Notes: generated by a model from the sequence alone, not told the origin. A stretch of DNA of 46,785 nucleotides from CAZFVY01 sp964522665 (GCA_964522665.1 CAZFVY010000053.1:1-46785); one strand, 5' to 3'; positions 1 to 7,831 are shown, counted from the first letter of the stretch. A program made the numbers and translations.

Positions 1-111
1 AAAGACCGCCATTACCGCTTGTTTCAAGTTGGGTTACTTAGCCGTCACACACCCGACGGTCAGCCATCCATTTTTCAATTCTTGACCGCCTTGGATTTCC
101 CTACAGTCTAG
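1..111 (+). CDS. Possible 3' end of an upstream gene, unidentified
   Basis: The first frame is open from the window edge to a TAG at 109-111, giving 36 codons and ending four bases before the hprK start. I do not recognise the peptide, which ends in FLTALDFPTV. Its third-position GC is only about half, lower than in the clear genes nearby, and a second frame is also open for 83 bases, so chance is a real alternative. If real, it would be the gene immediately upstream of hprK in a shared operon. Confidence 0.22.
   Translation, partial: KDRHYRLFQVGLLSRHTPDGQPSIFQFLTALDFPTV
82..110 (+). promoter_or_regulatory. Weak sigma-70-like promoter before hprK
   Basis: TTGACC at 82-87 matches the -35 consensus at five of six positions. 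The hexamer 17 bases on (105-110, AGTCTA) is a poor -10. If used, transcription would start at or next to the ATG at 116, so the message would be almost leaderless; no Shine-Dalgarno site precedes that ATG. Confidence 0.25.
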
Positions 112-115
112 CCTG

Positions 116-1063
116 ATGCAACGAAACGCCATTACCGTCGAACAGTTTTACACGGAGCAAGCGAGCGCTCTGGAGTTGAAGCTGGTCGCCGGCGCGGGCG
201 GGTTGAAACGGATCATTCGCGAGCCAACCGTCAACCGCCCCGGCCTGTTGCTCGCCGGCTTCACGCGCTATTTCGCGAACAAGCGGGTGCAAGCGATCGG
301 GAACGCCGAAGCCTATTTTCTCCGCTCACTCGACGCCGCCGAGCGGGAACAACGCTACGCGAGCCTCTTTTCGTACAAGATTCCGTGCGTGATCTTTTCC
401 CGCCGCCTCTCGCCCGACGCGTTGTTCCTGAAAGCCGCCGAACGCGCGAACGTGCCCATTTTCCGCAGCCCGCTGATCACGATGAAGTTGATCAACTTGA
501 CCACGCTTGCGCTCGAAATGCTCTTCGCTCCGCGCGGAAGTGAATTGGGCAGCATGGTCGATATCCAAGGCGTCGGCGTCATCATCCGCGGCGAGAGCGG
601 CATCGGCAAGAGCGAGTCGGTCCTCGCGCTCATCGAACGCGGCCACAGCCTCGTCTCCGATGACGTCACCCAAGTCACGTTGGTGGACGGCCGGGACGTC
701 ATGGGCACCAGCGCTGAAATCACGCGCAATCACATGGAAGTCCGCGGCATCGGAATCATCAACGTGGCGTCGATGTTCGGCATCAAAAGCATCCGCCGCG
801 AGAAACGAGTCGATCTCGTGGTGACGCTGCAAGCCTGGAACGACGTGCCCGACGTGGACCGCCTCGGCATGGAAGAATCCCACGTCAAAATCCTCGGCGC
901 CGACGTGCCCCACATCATCATCCCGGTCCGCATCGGCCGCGACCTGGCCCGCCTCATCGAAGTCGCCGCGCTTCAGACCAAACTGAAGAGCTTCGGCCAC
1001 AACCCCGCCAAGGAACTCAACGAGCGCCTCATCGCAAAAATGACCGGCCGCGGCGGGCTGTAA
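116..1063 (+). CDS. hprK: HPr kinase/phosphorylase
   Basis: This cytoplasmic enzyme phosphorylates, and removes phosphate from, the regulatory serine of the phosphocarrier HPr using ATP or pyrophosphate. It links carbon and phosphotransferase status to regulation. At 315 residues it has normal family length: an N-terminal HprK domain to about residue 130, then the kinase domain. The Walker A motif GESGIGKS is at residues 159-166 and is followed by the SDD segment. The family signature EVRGIGIINV starts at residue 208. The C-terminal region around VPVRIGRD-type residues is intact. The first ATG is used; there is no clear Shine-Dalgarno site. In Verrucomicrobiota and Proteobacteria, which often lack a full sugar PTS, HprK tends to act in regulatory PTS circuits. 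No HPr or EI gene is present in this window. The stop codon abuts that of the convergent Lrp-family gene. Confidence 0.97.
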   Translation: MQRNAITVEQFYTEQASALELKLVAGAGGLKRIIREPTVNRPGLLLAGFTRYFANKRVQAIGNAEAYFLRSLDAAEREQRYASLFSYKIPCVIFSRRLSPDALFLKAAERANVPIFRSPLITMKLINLTTLALEMLFAPRGSELGSMVDIQGVGVIIRGESGIGKSESVLALIERGHSLVSDDVTQVTLVDGRDVMGTSAEITRNHMEVRGIGIINVASMFGIKSIRREKRVDLVVTLQAWNDVPDVDRLGMEESHVKILGADVPHIIIPVRIGRDLARLIEVAALQTKLKSFGHNPAKELNERLIAKMTGRGGL

Positions 1064-1543
1064 TTAAGGCGAAACCGCCAAGCGACCTTCCAGCTGTTCC
1101 TGATTCATCAAGACCCCGTGCTCCTTGTACGGTTTGAGCATGAAATGGGTCGCCGTGGAAACGACGCCTTGAATCGTCGCGAGCTTCTCGGACACAAAAC
1201 TGGCGACTTCCCGCAACGTGCTGCCTTCGACAATGACGAGCAGATCGTACGCGCCCGACATCAGGTAACACGAACTAACCTCTTGGTATTTGGCAATCCG
1301 TTCCGCCAGGCGGTTGAACCCGCCCTCGCGTTCGGGCGTGATTTTGACCTCAATCACCGCCCGCACCAGTTCGAGACCGAGCTTCTCCTCGTTCAGGATG
1401 GTGCGGTAGCCAAGGATGACTTGGGCCTTTTCGTAAGCCACGATCTTGGCCTTCACTTCGGCCTCCGGCAGATTGAGCATCGCCGCCAGGGTGCCCGGGC
1501 TTAACGCCGCGTTTTCTCGCAATAATTTCAACAGTGCGTCCAT
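1064..1543 (-). CDS. Lrp/AsnC-family transcriptional regulator
   Basis: The 159-residue protein has the standard Lrp/AsnC layout: an N-terminal winged helix-turn-helix of about 50 residues (LSPGTLAAMLN, then a recognition-helix region with EAEVKAKI), and a C-terminal RAM/ActD ligand-binding domain. The RAM signature SGAYDLLVIVEG lies near residues 97-108. Family members form dimers to octamers that bind DNA and respond to amino acids or other small molecules. The effector cannot be read from the sequence. The gene is convergent with hprK with no bases between the stop codons. An 18-bp imperfect palindrome sits 18-35 bases upstream of the start codon, where an autoregulatory operator would be expected. 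A weak -10-like TATGCT lies at 1550-1555, only six bases from the start. Confidence 0.92.
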   Translation of the reverse strand: MDALLKLLRENAALSPGTLAAMLNLPEAEVKAKIVAYEKAQVILGYRTILNEEKLGLELVRAVIEVKITPEREGGFNRLAERIAKYQEVSSCYLMSGAYDLLVIVEGSTLREVASFVSEKLATIQGVVSTATHFMLKPYKEHGVLMNQEQLEGRLAVSP

Positions 1544-1560
1544 GCGCCAAGCATACCCAC

Positions 1561-1578
1561 GTTCGGCGTACGTTGAAC
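1561..1578. promoter_or_regulatory. Palindrome upstream of the Lrp-family gene, candidate operator
   Basis: GTTCGGCGTACGTTGAAC pairs with its own reverse complement at 14 of 18 positions: GTTC/GAAC arms around a perfect CGTACG core. It lies in the upstream region of the Lrp/AsnC gene, overlapping where the -35/spacer would be. Lrp-family proteins commonly bind such imperfect palindromes and repress themselves. Confidence 0.42.
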
Positions 1579-1716
1579 ACGGATTTTTTTGCTCACAAGT
1601 CGGCCGAATGGGGTACTCGCCATCGCCGCGCGCGAGGCCAGTCTCTTCGTCTCATCTTGCCGTGATTGCGCCTCGCGGCTAGCGTTCAGTCCCAATGGCA
1701 TTTGTCGTTCCGGTTT

Positions 1717-2289
1717 ATGAGCATTGAGCCGCACCCAAAATTTGCCGAGATTAAACGCGAGCTAGAGAGCTTCGCGAAGCGAGGCAAATCATTTTCCGCA
1801 GTCTGCTTTCGTTGTACGGCTCAACAATATGCCAGCCAAGTTGTCACCGGTTTGGGGAGTCAACGTGAAGGCGGTCGTTGGAATCCGAAAGGTTTGTTTC
1901 CAACGGTATATCTGTGCGAAACGCCCGAAACGGCGCTGAAGGAGTTTTTAGCGCGGGGCCGGAGGATGAGGATTCCGGATCATCTAGCGCTGCCAATGAC
2001 CATGGCCGGAGTGGAGGTCTTCGTCGCCAATCTTCTGGACTTGACTGACGCGGACGTGTCGGCGGTGGTAAACCCGCTGATGACCGCCGAAACGCAACAT
2101 TGGCGGGAGCTCCAGAATAGGCGCGAAGCGGTCTCTCAGGCGATCGGACGAGCGGTGAAGGAAATCTGTTTCGGGGGTCTGATTGCCGCGTCGCACGCCT
2201 CACCAGTGGAGCGGATTATCGTTGTTTTTCCTGGGAAAATTGGAATACACGACCGGCTCGTTGCCCTCGGCCCACTCTCGACGATTTGA
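1717..2289 (+). CDS. RES-domain toxin of a RES-Xre toxin-antitoxin pair
   Basis: The protein has 190 residues if it starts at the ATG at 1717. A TTG 51 bases upstream would extend it, but the added residues show no domain. The RES signature is clear: GGRWNPKG at about residues 52-59, then VYLCETPETALKE at 64-76, carrying the conserved Arg, Tyr and Glu residues. Characterised RES toxins (MbcT, ParT and relatives) degrade NAD+ or ADP-ribosylate targets through an ADP-ribosyltransferase-like fold and arrest growth. Here the toxin gene precedes the Xre-family antitoxin gene, the reverse of the usual order. The gap is 43 bases and contains two tandem palindromes beginning at the toxin stop codon. 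The toxin presumably has a promoter in the 170-base gap after the divergent Lrp gene; I see no strong match. Confidence 0.9.
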   Translation: MSIEPHPKFAEIKRELESFAKRGKSFSAVCFRCTAQQYASQVVTGLGSQREGGRWNPKGLFPTVYLCETPETALKEFLARGRRMRIPDHLALPMTMAGVEVFVANLLDLTDADVSAVVNPLMTAETQHWRELQNRREAVSQAIGRAVKEICFGGLIAASHASPVERIIVVFPGKIGIHDRLVALGPLSTI

Positions 2290-2310
2290 AATACTTCTTG
2301 AAATATTTCA
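2287..2310. promoter_or_regulatory. Tandem palindromes between toxin and antitoxin genes
   Basis: TGAAATATTTCA at 2299-2310 is a perfect 12-bp palindrome. Immediately before it, 2287-2298 (TGAAATACTTCT) is the same sequence with two changes, so two near-identical sites lie end to end with a 12-bp period. The first begins with the toxin stop codon. This arrangement fits a cooperative operator for a dimeric helix-turn-helix protein, most simply the Xre-family antitoxin encoded 23 bases downstream. Confidence 0.48.
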
Positions 2311-2332
2311 CGATCCGGGCGAATGGTTATTC

Positions 2333-2797
2333 ATGAGTAGCGTAGTCAAACAACGTCACGGGCAAACTCAACGCCCAAAGAATACCCTCAAGAATGAGGC
2401 CAACGCGTTGGTTGGGGCCGTTCGGGAAATCGAACGAGCGCTTCAAGAGTCGGACCCACAATCCGAGAAGACCGAAAAATTGGGCCTAGCGAAATTAAGA
2501 GCGGCGCTTGGATGGAGCCGAAGTCGATTGGCGCAGGTGATGAACGCCTCCGACCGCTCCATCGTGAATTGGGAGAACGGCGACCCGATTAGCCCGGTTT
2601 ACGCCGCTAAACTGCGTGAAATTCGCGGCGTCTTCGACGAGCTTAATCAGTTGATGAAGCCGGAGGAAATCGGCCCTTGGTTGCTGACTGAGATGGAGGA
2701 ATTTGAAGGCCACTCGCCGGCGGACCTGATAAGGAAGGGCGAGACCGGACGTATTTGGGCCTCGCTTTTTTATCTTCGATCGGGAATGCCTGATTGA
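2333..2797 (+). CDS. Xre/MbcA/ParS-type antitoxin with HTH domain
   Basis: The best start is the ATG at 2333, giving 154 residues; the longer frame from a TTG at 2183 would run inside the RES gene. Residues about 50-100 form a Cro/C1-type helix-turn-helix (LAKLRAALGWSRSRLAQVMN, then RSIVNWENG). The C-terminal part, about residues 105-150, contains SPADLIRKGE and ends RSGMPD. This resembles the DUF2384 toxin-binding domain of Xre antitoxins that pair with RES toxins. The protein should bind and neutralise the RES toxin and repress the locus through its HTH domain. A basic N-terminal tail of about 45 residues precedes the HTH. Placing the antitoxin second suggests it could have its own promoter between the genes, controlled by the tandem palindromes. 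Confidence 0.85.
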   Translation: MSSVVKQRHGQTQRPKNTLKNEANALVGAVREIERALQESDPQSEKTEKLGLAKLRAALGWSRSRLAQVMNASDRSIVNWENGDPISPVYAAKLREIRGVFDELNQLMKPEEIGPWLLTEMEEFEGHSPADLIRKGETGRIWASLFYLRSGMPD

Positions 2798-2925
2798 CAG
2801 TTCTGCGACGGAATCTGGTGAGTAATCACGCCGCCTCGCGCCCGACGCAAATTAGCAATCTGGGAACGGTAAAGTGTACCGATCTCCGGCCCAAACAAGC
2901 TGGCGCATCTTAACCCAAGAGCCGC

Positions 2926-5097
2926 TCACTCCACTCCCTCCACGACAAACCAAGCGACGCTCTTCGGTCCCATCTCGATCGGCAGTTGCGCGGTCGCGTT
3001 CGCGTCAAGCGGGTAGCGGACCGGAGTTCCTTCCTCTCCCCGGATCAATGCCTCACCCTTAAGGCCGGTATAGTAGAGCGGGAGGGACAAGGTCCGTTTA
3101 ACCGGTTCATCGAGCGGATTGTAAACCATCGCCAATCCCTTCCGTTTAAGGGCGGGATTCACGTGCAACATGCAGTCGATGTCGCGCCCGTCAGGACGAC
3201 GGACATGCACGATGTCGGAGTCGAGGATGTCGCGGTAGCGTTTGTAGAAATCAGTCCATTTCTTGACGACGGCCTTGGTTTCGTCGGTGTCAAATAGGCG
3301 CGGGCCGCGATAACAGGCGATGACGCCCGAACCAAAATTCTGCGCGAGATGCGCTTCGTACGCGTCGAGGTGCTCGTGAAGCGGCTCGATCGTCGCCGCG
3401 GCGCCGCCGCCGTGGTATTCCGTCAGCGGCAGCATCATCCAGCCCATGCTCGGGGTTTTGTGCAGCGTGCCGTCGTAAATATTCTGGCGGCCGATCAAGA
3501 TTTGCAATTCGCGCGGCAGGCTCCAATTTTCCTCGCGGTAACCCATCGGATACTTGTTGCTGCCTTGAAAGAAGTACCATTCGGGCGAGTTGATATAGAC
3601 GCCCCGAGCGCGGCAGCCGAGGTAAAACTGGCGTTGCCGTTCCCATTGAACGATGCGCGAGTCGTCGCGGCCACGATGGTACTTGTGCGTCGTGGACGCG
3701 CATTCATAGCCGTGATAGGGGCCGTCGGTCTCGATCACATCCATCCCGGTGGCGTCGATGAAACGATAAAGCTTCTCGAAATACGCGTCGGTGTACTCCG
3801 AACCGAGGCAGAGACTGCCGTTGGGCTGGAGTGAGACGGGATCAATCGCGTCGTTCGCGGGCCCTTTCGACGCCGTCGTGGCGAACAAGATGTAGCCGCC
3901 AATCTTGATCCCCTGGCTGTGCGCGTAATCGAAATCCGCCCGGATGCGCGCGATGTAAGCCGGGTCCTCACTCTCCATATTGAACCCGCTCCAGAAAGTC
4001 AGGATGACCATCTCGAACCCGACCGCGACGCATTGATCCACCGCGCGGCGAATCGACGCCGAGTCGGAGCCGCGCAAATGCATGAAGATCGGATTCTCGC
4101 TGGCCTGCGGCGCCAGCGTGCGGTACATGCGCCGATGCGCCAGGCCGGCGCGTTCCGCGTCGTCGCTATCGAGGAGCAGTTCGTAGGCGCGAAACGAATC
4201 GAAACGTTGCCCGGGCGCGAGGACCATCGCGGGGCCGCGCGCGTATTCGGCGCGCAGCAGATATTCCTGCGGATGCGGCAGAAACCGCGCGTCGCCCGGA
4301 TTCAACGGCGCCATGCTCGGCCAGTCCGGATCACTCGTCCATGTCACCGAGGAAGGGTGTAATTGATCGGTGTCCACAAGCAACCGGCGGCGCTGGTCGG
4401 GCGTCACCGCCAGAAGCTCCGGCTCAAGTTTATCCAGTGTCACCGCTCGGCTCAATCCGTTCGAGACCGTCACCCATTTTGCGATCACCGGCAGTCCATC
4501 ATAAATTTCGTAATGCACCGAAACTGTGAGACCCACGAGTGAGTTCGACCCGTTTTCCGCGGCGACGGGCGGCTTAAAATCGAAGCTCACGCGAAGTCCC
4601 TTGGGCGGCCAAGCCGCGGGCGGCGCGCCGAAACGCGGCTGCCACGGATACGCGGCCTCCGGCTCACCCAAACGGTAGCCGACATATTGAAACGCGTTCG
4701 AGGCCCCGGTCATTTTTGGCAACCAGACCGGATCGAGATACGCGTGATCCGGCTGCCCTTTCAGACCTCCGATTTCGTGACGCCGACCGTCGAGAGTCAC
4801 CGCGGCCTCCGGCGTCACCGCGCGCAAATACTCGGCGCCGGCGCCCAGGTTTTTATAACTCGTGGTCGCCAGATTCGAAACCGTTCGAAATGTCCGGCTG
4901 ACGAGCCCATTGCCCAGCACGAACGATTGACCGCCGTCGCGCGACGCAAACGTTGACCGCGTCGTCGGCTGGACGAGCAGCCAATCGGGCGCCATCGGCG
5001 GCGAGTTTTCTCCCGCGCGAGTATTGACGGTCCCCGTCGCTAAAATCGCGAGAGCGCTCGCGGCAACGAACATATGGCGTGTCAGGTTGACTTTCAT
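2926..5097 (-). CDS. Secreted glycoside hydrolase, alpha-galactosidase-like (GH36/clan GH-D type)
   Basis: The 723-residue protein begins with a signal peptide (MKVNLTRHMF, then a hydrophobic stretch with cleavage near TRAGEN). Residues about 30-300 look like an N-terminal beta-sandwich, followed by a TIM-barrel-like region. The strand-end motifs FEMVILTFWSG, GIKIGGYI and GMDVIETDGPYHGYEC resemble those of alpha-galactosidase-like proteins. The Asp in ETDGPY is the likely nucleophile. A C-terminal beta domain ends the chain (LPIEMGPKSVAWFVV). The protein probably acts in the periplasm or outside the cell on galactose-containing plant or algal polysaccharides, but the substrate is not readable. 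Nothing around it forms a polysaccharide-utilisation cluster, apart from a possible gene remnant 34 bases upstream on the same strand. Assignment to a precise GH family is uncertain. Confidence 0.72.
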   Translation of the reverse strand: MKVNLTRHMFVAASALAILATGTVNTRAGENSPPMAPDWLLVQPTTRSTFASRDGGQSFVLGNGLVSRTFRTVSNLATTSYKNLGAGAEYLRAVTPEAAVTLDGRRHEIGGLKGQPDHAYLDPVWLPKMTGASNAFQYVGYRLGEPEAAYPWQPRFGAPPAAWPPKGLRVSFDFKPPVAAENGSNSLVGLTVSVHYEIYDGLPVIAKWVTVSNGLSRAVTLDKLEPELLAVTPDQRRRLLVDTDQLHPSSVTWTSDPDWPSMAPLNPGDARFLPHPQEYLLRAEYARGPAMVLAPGQRFDSFRAYELLLDSDDAERAGLAHRRMYRTLAPQASENPIFMHLRGSDSASIRRAVDQCVAVGFEMVILTFWSGFNMESEDPAYIARIRADFDYAHSQGIKIGGYILFATTASKGPANDAIDPVSLQPNGSLCLGSEYTDAYFEKLYRFIDATGMDVIETDGPYHGYECASTTHKYHRGRDDSRIVQWERQRQFYLGCRARGVYINSPEWYFFQGSNKYPMGYREENWSLPRELQILIGRQNIYDGTLHKTPSMGWMMLPLTEYHGGGAAATIEPLHEHLDAYEAHLAQNFGSGVIACYRGPRLFDTDETKAVVKKWTDFYKRYRDILDSDIVHVRRPDGRDIDCMLHVNPALKRKGLAMVYNPLDEPVKRTLSLPLYYTGLKGEALIRGEEGTPVRYPLDANATAQLPIEMGPKSVAWFVVEGVE

Positions 5098-5131
5098 ATT
5101 TGATAGAGCGCTTTGGGAATCGCGCGGTCCC

Positions 5132-5248
5132 TCACTGAACGGGCAGCGATAACGCGAGACGTCCGCCCGTGATCACCGGCAACCCGGCAGGCTCGAAGTT
5201 CCCCGGAATCGCCCCGAGGTCGCGGCGCCCGCGTCCGACGAGAATCAT
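5132..5248 (-). pseudogene. Possible C-terminal remnant of a secreted enzyme gene
   Basis: On the minus strand, a frame from an ATG at 5246-5248 to a TGA at 5132-5134 encodes 38 residues ending in LPVITGGRLALSLPVQ. That resembles the final beta-strands of a secreted enzyme rather than random sequence. Upstream, this frame is closed by a TGA at 5258-5260. It lies 34 bases before the glycoside hydrolase start on the same strand. It may be the tail of a lost upstream gene, or simply chance. Confidence 0.22.
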
Positions 5249-5441
5249 AACGCTCGCTCAACACCCGTCCAGAATGTGCCACGACCACTGACGGGGCAAC
5301 CCTCCTTTACTCGCAACTTACCAACCCACAACGCCGCTGAGTCCGCCGGAACTACAATGACGCTTAAATCACCTACGCTAGCTTGAATCCGTACCGGTTC
5401 ACCCGCATCCCATTTCGGGTGCGCATTTCACCGTTGCGCCT

Positions 5442-5569
5442 TGGAGTGCGGTGGCAAGCGTAGCGCGACACCGCTTTGGGCGCCGAAGCCCCAGGCAAAC
5501 ACCCGAACGGGAGCACACGCCCTGCCCCGCGAAAGCGTCGTCGTCGCTTCGCTCTGCCGACGCACTCCA
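5442..5569. repeat. Palindromic interspersed repeat (REP-like element)
   Basis: The left end (5442, TGGAGTGCGGTGGCAAGCG) and right end (to 5569, reading TGGAGTGCGTCGGCAGAGCG on the minus strand) form an imperfect inverted repeat of about 37 bp. It encloses about 50 bases, a large potential hairpin. The outer nine bases match perfectly. From memory, this type of sequence recurs between genes in Verrucomicrobiota and is often mis-annotated as short proteins beginning MECGGKR. No transposase is encoded inside, so it would have to be moved in trans, as REP elements are by TnpA-REP. The rest of the 582-base gap between the glycoside hydrolase and the Uma2 gene (5098-5679) holds only the possible remnant at 5132-5248. 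Confidence 0.7.
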
Positions 5570-5679
5570 TATCAGGCCGTCCTTGCGTTGCCCGGATCAC
5601 ATCCGCCGCCGGAAATCGAGCCGTCTTCACAGCGAACTTTCTCCCTTGCGGACACACCACGCCGGGCTAAGGTTTTCCC

Positions 5680-6255
5680 GTGAAGAACGCGGTTGAGACT
5701 CCACCAACCCCCTTGCGTGGCGCGCCACTCTGGCCGCTGTCGCTGGCCGCGTATCGTGCGCTTGGCGAGGCCGGCCTGATTCCCAAGAACACCGAACTCC
5801 TCTACGGGTTCGTCTATACGAAGCCGTCCAAAGCGCCATTTCACAGTTCCCTGTTGCAATTCCTGCACGAAGCCCTGAGTCGCGTTCTCCCGCCCGGACG
5901 GCTTTTGCGGACCGAACAACCGGTCACGTGCGGCGATTCTGAGCCGGAACCCGATCTGGCGGTAATCGCGGGACGGAACGAAGATTCTCGGCACGAACAT
6001 CCCCACACCGCCGAATTGGTCGTCGAGGTCTGCGTGTCGAGTCATGATTACGACCGCTCGAAGCTGCGCGCCTACGCTGCCGCTGGAGTGAAAGAATGCT
6101 GGCTTGTGCTCGGCCCGGAAAAGAAGATTGAGATTTACCGGAAGCCCAAGAATGGCCAATACGCCGAACAGTTCGTTTCTGGCCCGGGCGGGACGCTCGC
6201 GAGTGAGGCTTTGCCGGCATTCGCGTTGTCCTTGGATGCGCTTTTCGAGAGTTAA
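5680..6255 (+). CDS. Uma2 family (DUF820) putative restriction-like endonuclease
   Basis: The 191-residue protein starts at GTG 5680. It carries the Uma2/DUF820 signatures: SEPEPDLAV near residues 86-94, then ELVVEVCVSS, and YDRSKLRAYAAAGVKECWLV. These supply the PD-(D/E)xK-type acidic and lysine residues. Proteins of this family are common in cyanobacteria, Planctomycetes and Verrucomicrobiota, often in many copies. Nuclease activity is predicted from the fold and has rarely been tested. There is no partner gene, and the palindromic repeat lies 110 bases upstream, so this may be a selfish or accessory locus. A proline-rich N-terminus precedes the domain and lacks a signal peptide. Confidence 0.85.
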   Translation: MKNAVETPPTPLRGAPLWPLSLAAYRALGEAGLIPKNTELLYGFVYTKPSKAPFHSSLLQFLHEALSRVLPPGRLLRTEQPVTCGDSEPEPDLAVIAGRNEDSRHEHPHTAELVVEVCVSSHDYDRSKLRAYAAAGVKECWLVLGPEKKIEIYRKPKNGQYAEQFVSGPGGTLASEALPAFALSLDALFES

Positions 6256-6415
6256 GATCTTCGCGCGCCCCTCTCATGCCGGCGGCAAATCAAGAAACGG
6301 TGGGGTGAGAGTCTCTCGAACCCTAATTCGATCGGTCGCTCGCCCGCTCGCTCGGCAAGCCAGCCACGGCTCGGCGAAGGCGATCAAAGCACACGGACAA
6401 AAACGAAGGGTTCTC

Positions 6416-6616
6416 CTGAATCTAACGGCGGGCTTCCTCGCCTTCAGCATTTCAGACGTGGTCGAATCGCAGACCGGCGGGTGGTGGACTCCACCTTGGC
6501 TTTTGGCCTGGAAAGTCGCCTGCGTCGTCGTGTTTTGGTTCGGATTCTGAAAATACTTCCGCCTCACGCGGGAGGAAAAGGCCACAAGCCTCGAACAAAA
6601 ACCAGATTCTTTTTAA
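6416..6616 (+). pseudogene. Remnant of a small membrane protein gene, interrupted by TGA
   Basis: One plus-strand frame reads VVESQTGGWWTPPWLLAWK, then a hydrophobic VACVVVFWFGF. A TGA at 6548-6550 follows, and the same frame then continues KYFRLTREEKATSLEQKPDSF to a TAA at 6614-6616. Aromatic residues, one transmembrane segment and a charged tail look like a small membrane protein in which a TGG or other sense codon became TGA. No good start codon is visible. The remaining part of the gap between the Uma2 gene and ychF (6256-6665) contains an 11-base palindrome, GAGAGTCTCTC at 6307-6317, and nothing else I recognise. Confidence 0.3.
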
Positions 6617-6665
6617 GTCGGATCGGCCACCAACCTTCACGCTCGCCGACGCGGACGCGCTCGCC

Positions 6666-7769
6666 TCACACGTTAAACTTAAAGTGCAGCACGTCCCCGT
6701 CCTTGACCTCGTATTCCTTGCCTTCCATGCGGTAGAGGCCTTTTTCGCGGGCGGCGGCGACCGAGCCGCATTTGACGAGGTCGGCGTAGGCGACGGTCTC
6801 GGCTTTGATGAAGCCGCGTTCGAAATCGGAATGGATCACGCCCGCCGCTTTGGGCGCGGTGTCGCCCGCGTGAATCGTCCACGCGCGGACTTCTTTTTCG
6901 CCGGCGGTGAAGTAGGTGCGCAGGCCGAGCAGATGGTAGGCTTCACGGATTAGCGCTCCGGCGCCCGATTCACCCACGCCTAATTCCTTGAGGAATTCCG
7001 CGGCTTCTGCGGGAGACAGATCGACCAAATCGCTCTCGATCTGGGCGCTGATCACCACCGTCTCGCAGGCGTGATGCGCCTTCGCGTAGGCGCGGACCGT
7101 GGCGACGTGCGGGTTCGCGTGCGAGTTGGCGAGATCGCCCTCTTTGACGTTCGCGGCGAAAATGGTCGGTTTGTCCGAGAGCAGGAAAAAGCTCTTTGCC
7201 ATCACGCGTTCTTCGGGCGTCAGCTTGAGCGTATTGGCTGGTTTGCCATCGTTGAGGTGCGGCTCGATGATTTGCAGGACGTGCGTTTCCGCCAGAGCGG
7301 CTTTGTCGCCCCGCTTGGCGTCCTTCGCCAAACGTTCGATCCGCTTCTTAACCGTTTCGAGGTCGGAGAGGACCAACTCCGTCGTCGTCGTCTCGATGTC
7401 GCGCACGGGATCGATGGAGCCGGAAACGTGATGGATGTCCGCGTCCTCGAAACAACGGACGACTTGGACCACGGCATCGACTTCCCGAATGTGGCTCAGA
7501 AACTTGTTCCCCAAACCCTCGCCCTGCGACGCGCCTTTGACGAGGCCAGCGATATCGACGAACTCGATCGCCGCCGGGATGATGACCGCCGTCTTGGCGA
7601 TGCCCGCGAGAACTTCGAGACGCGGGTCGGGCACGGTAACGATCCCGACGTTGGGATCAATCGTGCAAAATGGGTAATTGGCCGCCTGCGCCTTGCGGGT
7701 GCGGGTCACGGCGTTGAACAAGGTTGACTTGCCGACGTTGGGCAGGCCGACGATTCCAGCTTTTAGCAT
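6666..7769 (-). CDS. ychF: Redox-regulated ATPase YchF (Obg-like)
   Basis: The 367-residue protein matches the YchF/OLA1 family over its full length. The G1 motif GLPNVGKS is at residues 8-15; the switch and G3 region reads EFVDIAGLVKGASQGEGLGN. The G4 site is NVKE (in FAANVKEGD) in place of NKxD, which is why the family prefers ATP. A coiled-coil segment lies around residues 125-200, and the C-terminal TGS-like domain ends in VLHFKFNV. YchF binds ribosomes and is linked to oxidative-stress responses. A strong Shine-Dalgarno site (GGAGG) sits five bases before the ATG, unlike most genes in this window. It lies 62 bases downstream of obgE on the same strand and could be cotranscribed with it. 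Confidence 0.97.
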   Translation of the reverse strand: MLKAGIVGLPNVGKSTLFNAVTRTRKAQAANYPFCTIDPNVGIVTVPDPRLEVLAGIAKTAVIIPAAIEFVDIAGLVKGASQGEGLGNKFLSHIREVDAVVQVVRCFEDADIHHVSGSIDPVRDIETTTTELVLSDLETVKKRIERLAKDAKRGDKAALAETHVLQIIEPHLNDGKPANTLKLTPEERVMAKSFFLLSDKPTIFAANVKEGDLANSHANPHVATVRAYAKAHHACETVVISAQIESDLVDLSPAEAAEFLKELGVGESGAGALIREAYHLLGLRTYFTAGEKEVRAWTIHAGDTAPKAAGVIHSDFERGFIKAETVAYADLVKCGSVAAAREKGLYRMEGKEYEVKDGDVLHFKFNV

Positions 7770-7831
7770 AATGCCTCCGGGATTCCTAAGACTGTGTTAA
7801 CGCGCGCGACTAGTGTCACCAACGCCGGCGC

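Noticed and set aside
5373..5683. Short proteins beginning MECGGKR or containing MECVGRAKRR
   Set aside because: They are translations of the palindromic repeat; coding signal comes from the element, not a gene.
6290..6345. tRNA-like text (TCTCGAACCCTAATTCGATC)
   Set aside because: No acceptor or T-arm pairing and no full cloverleaf can be drawn on either strand.
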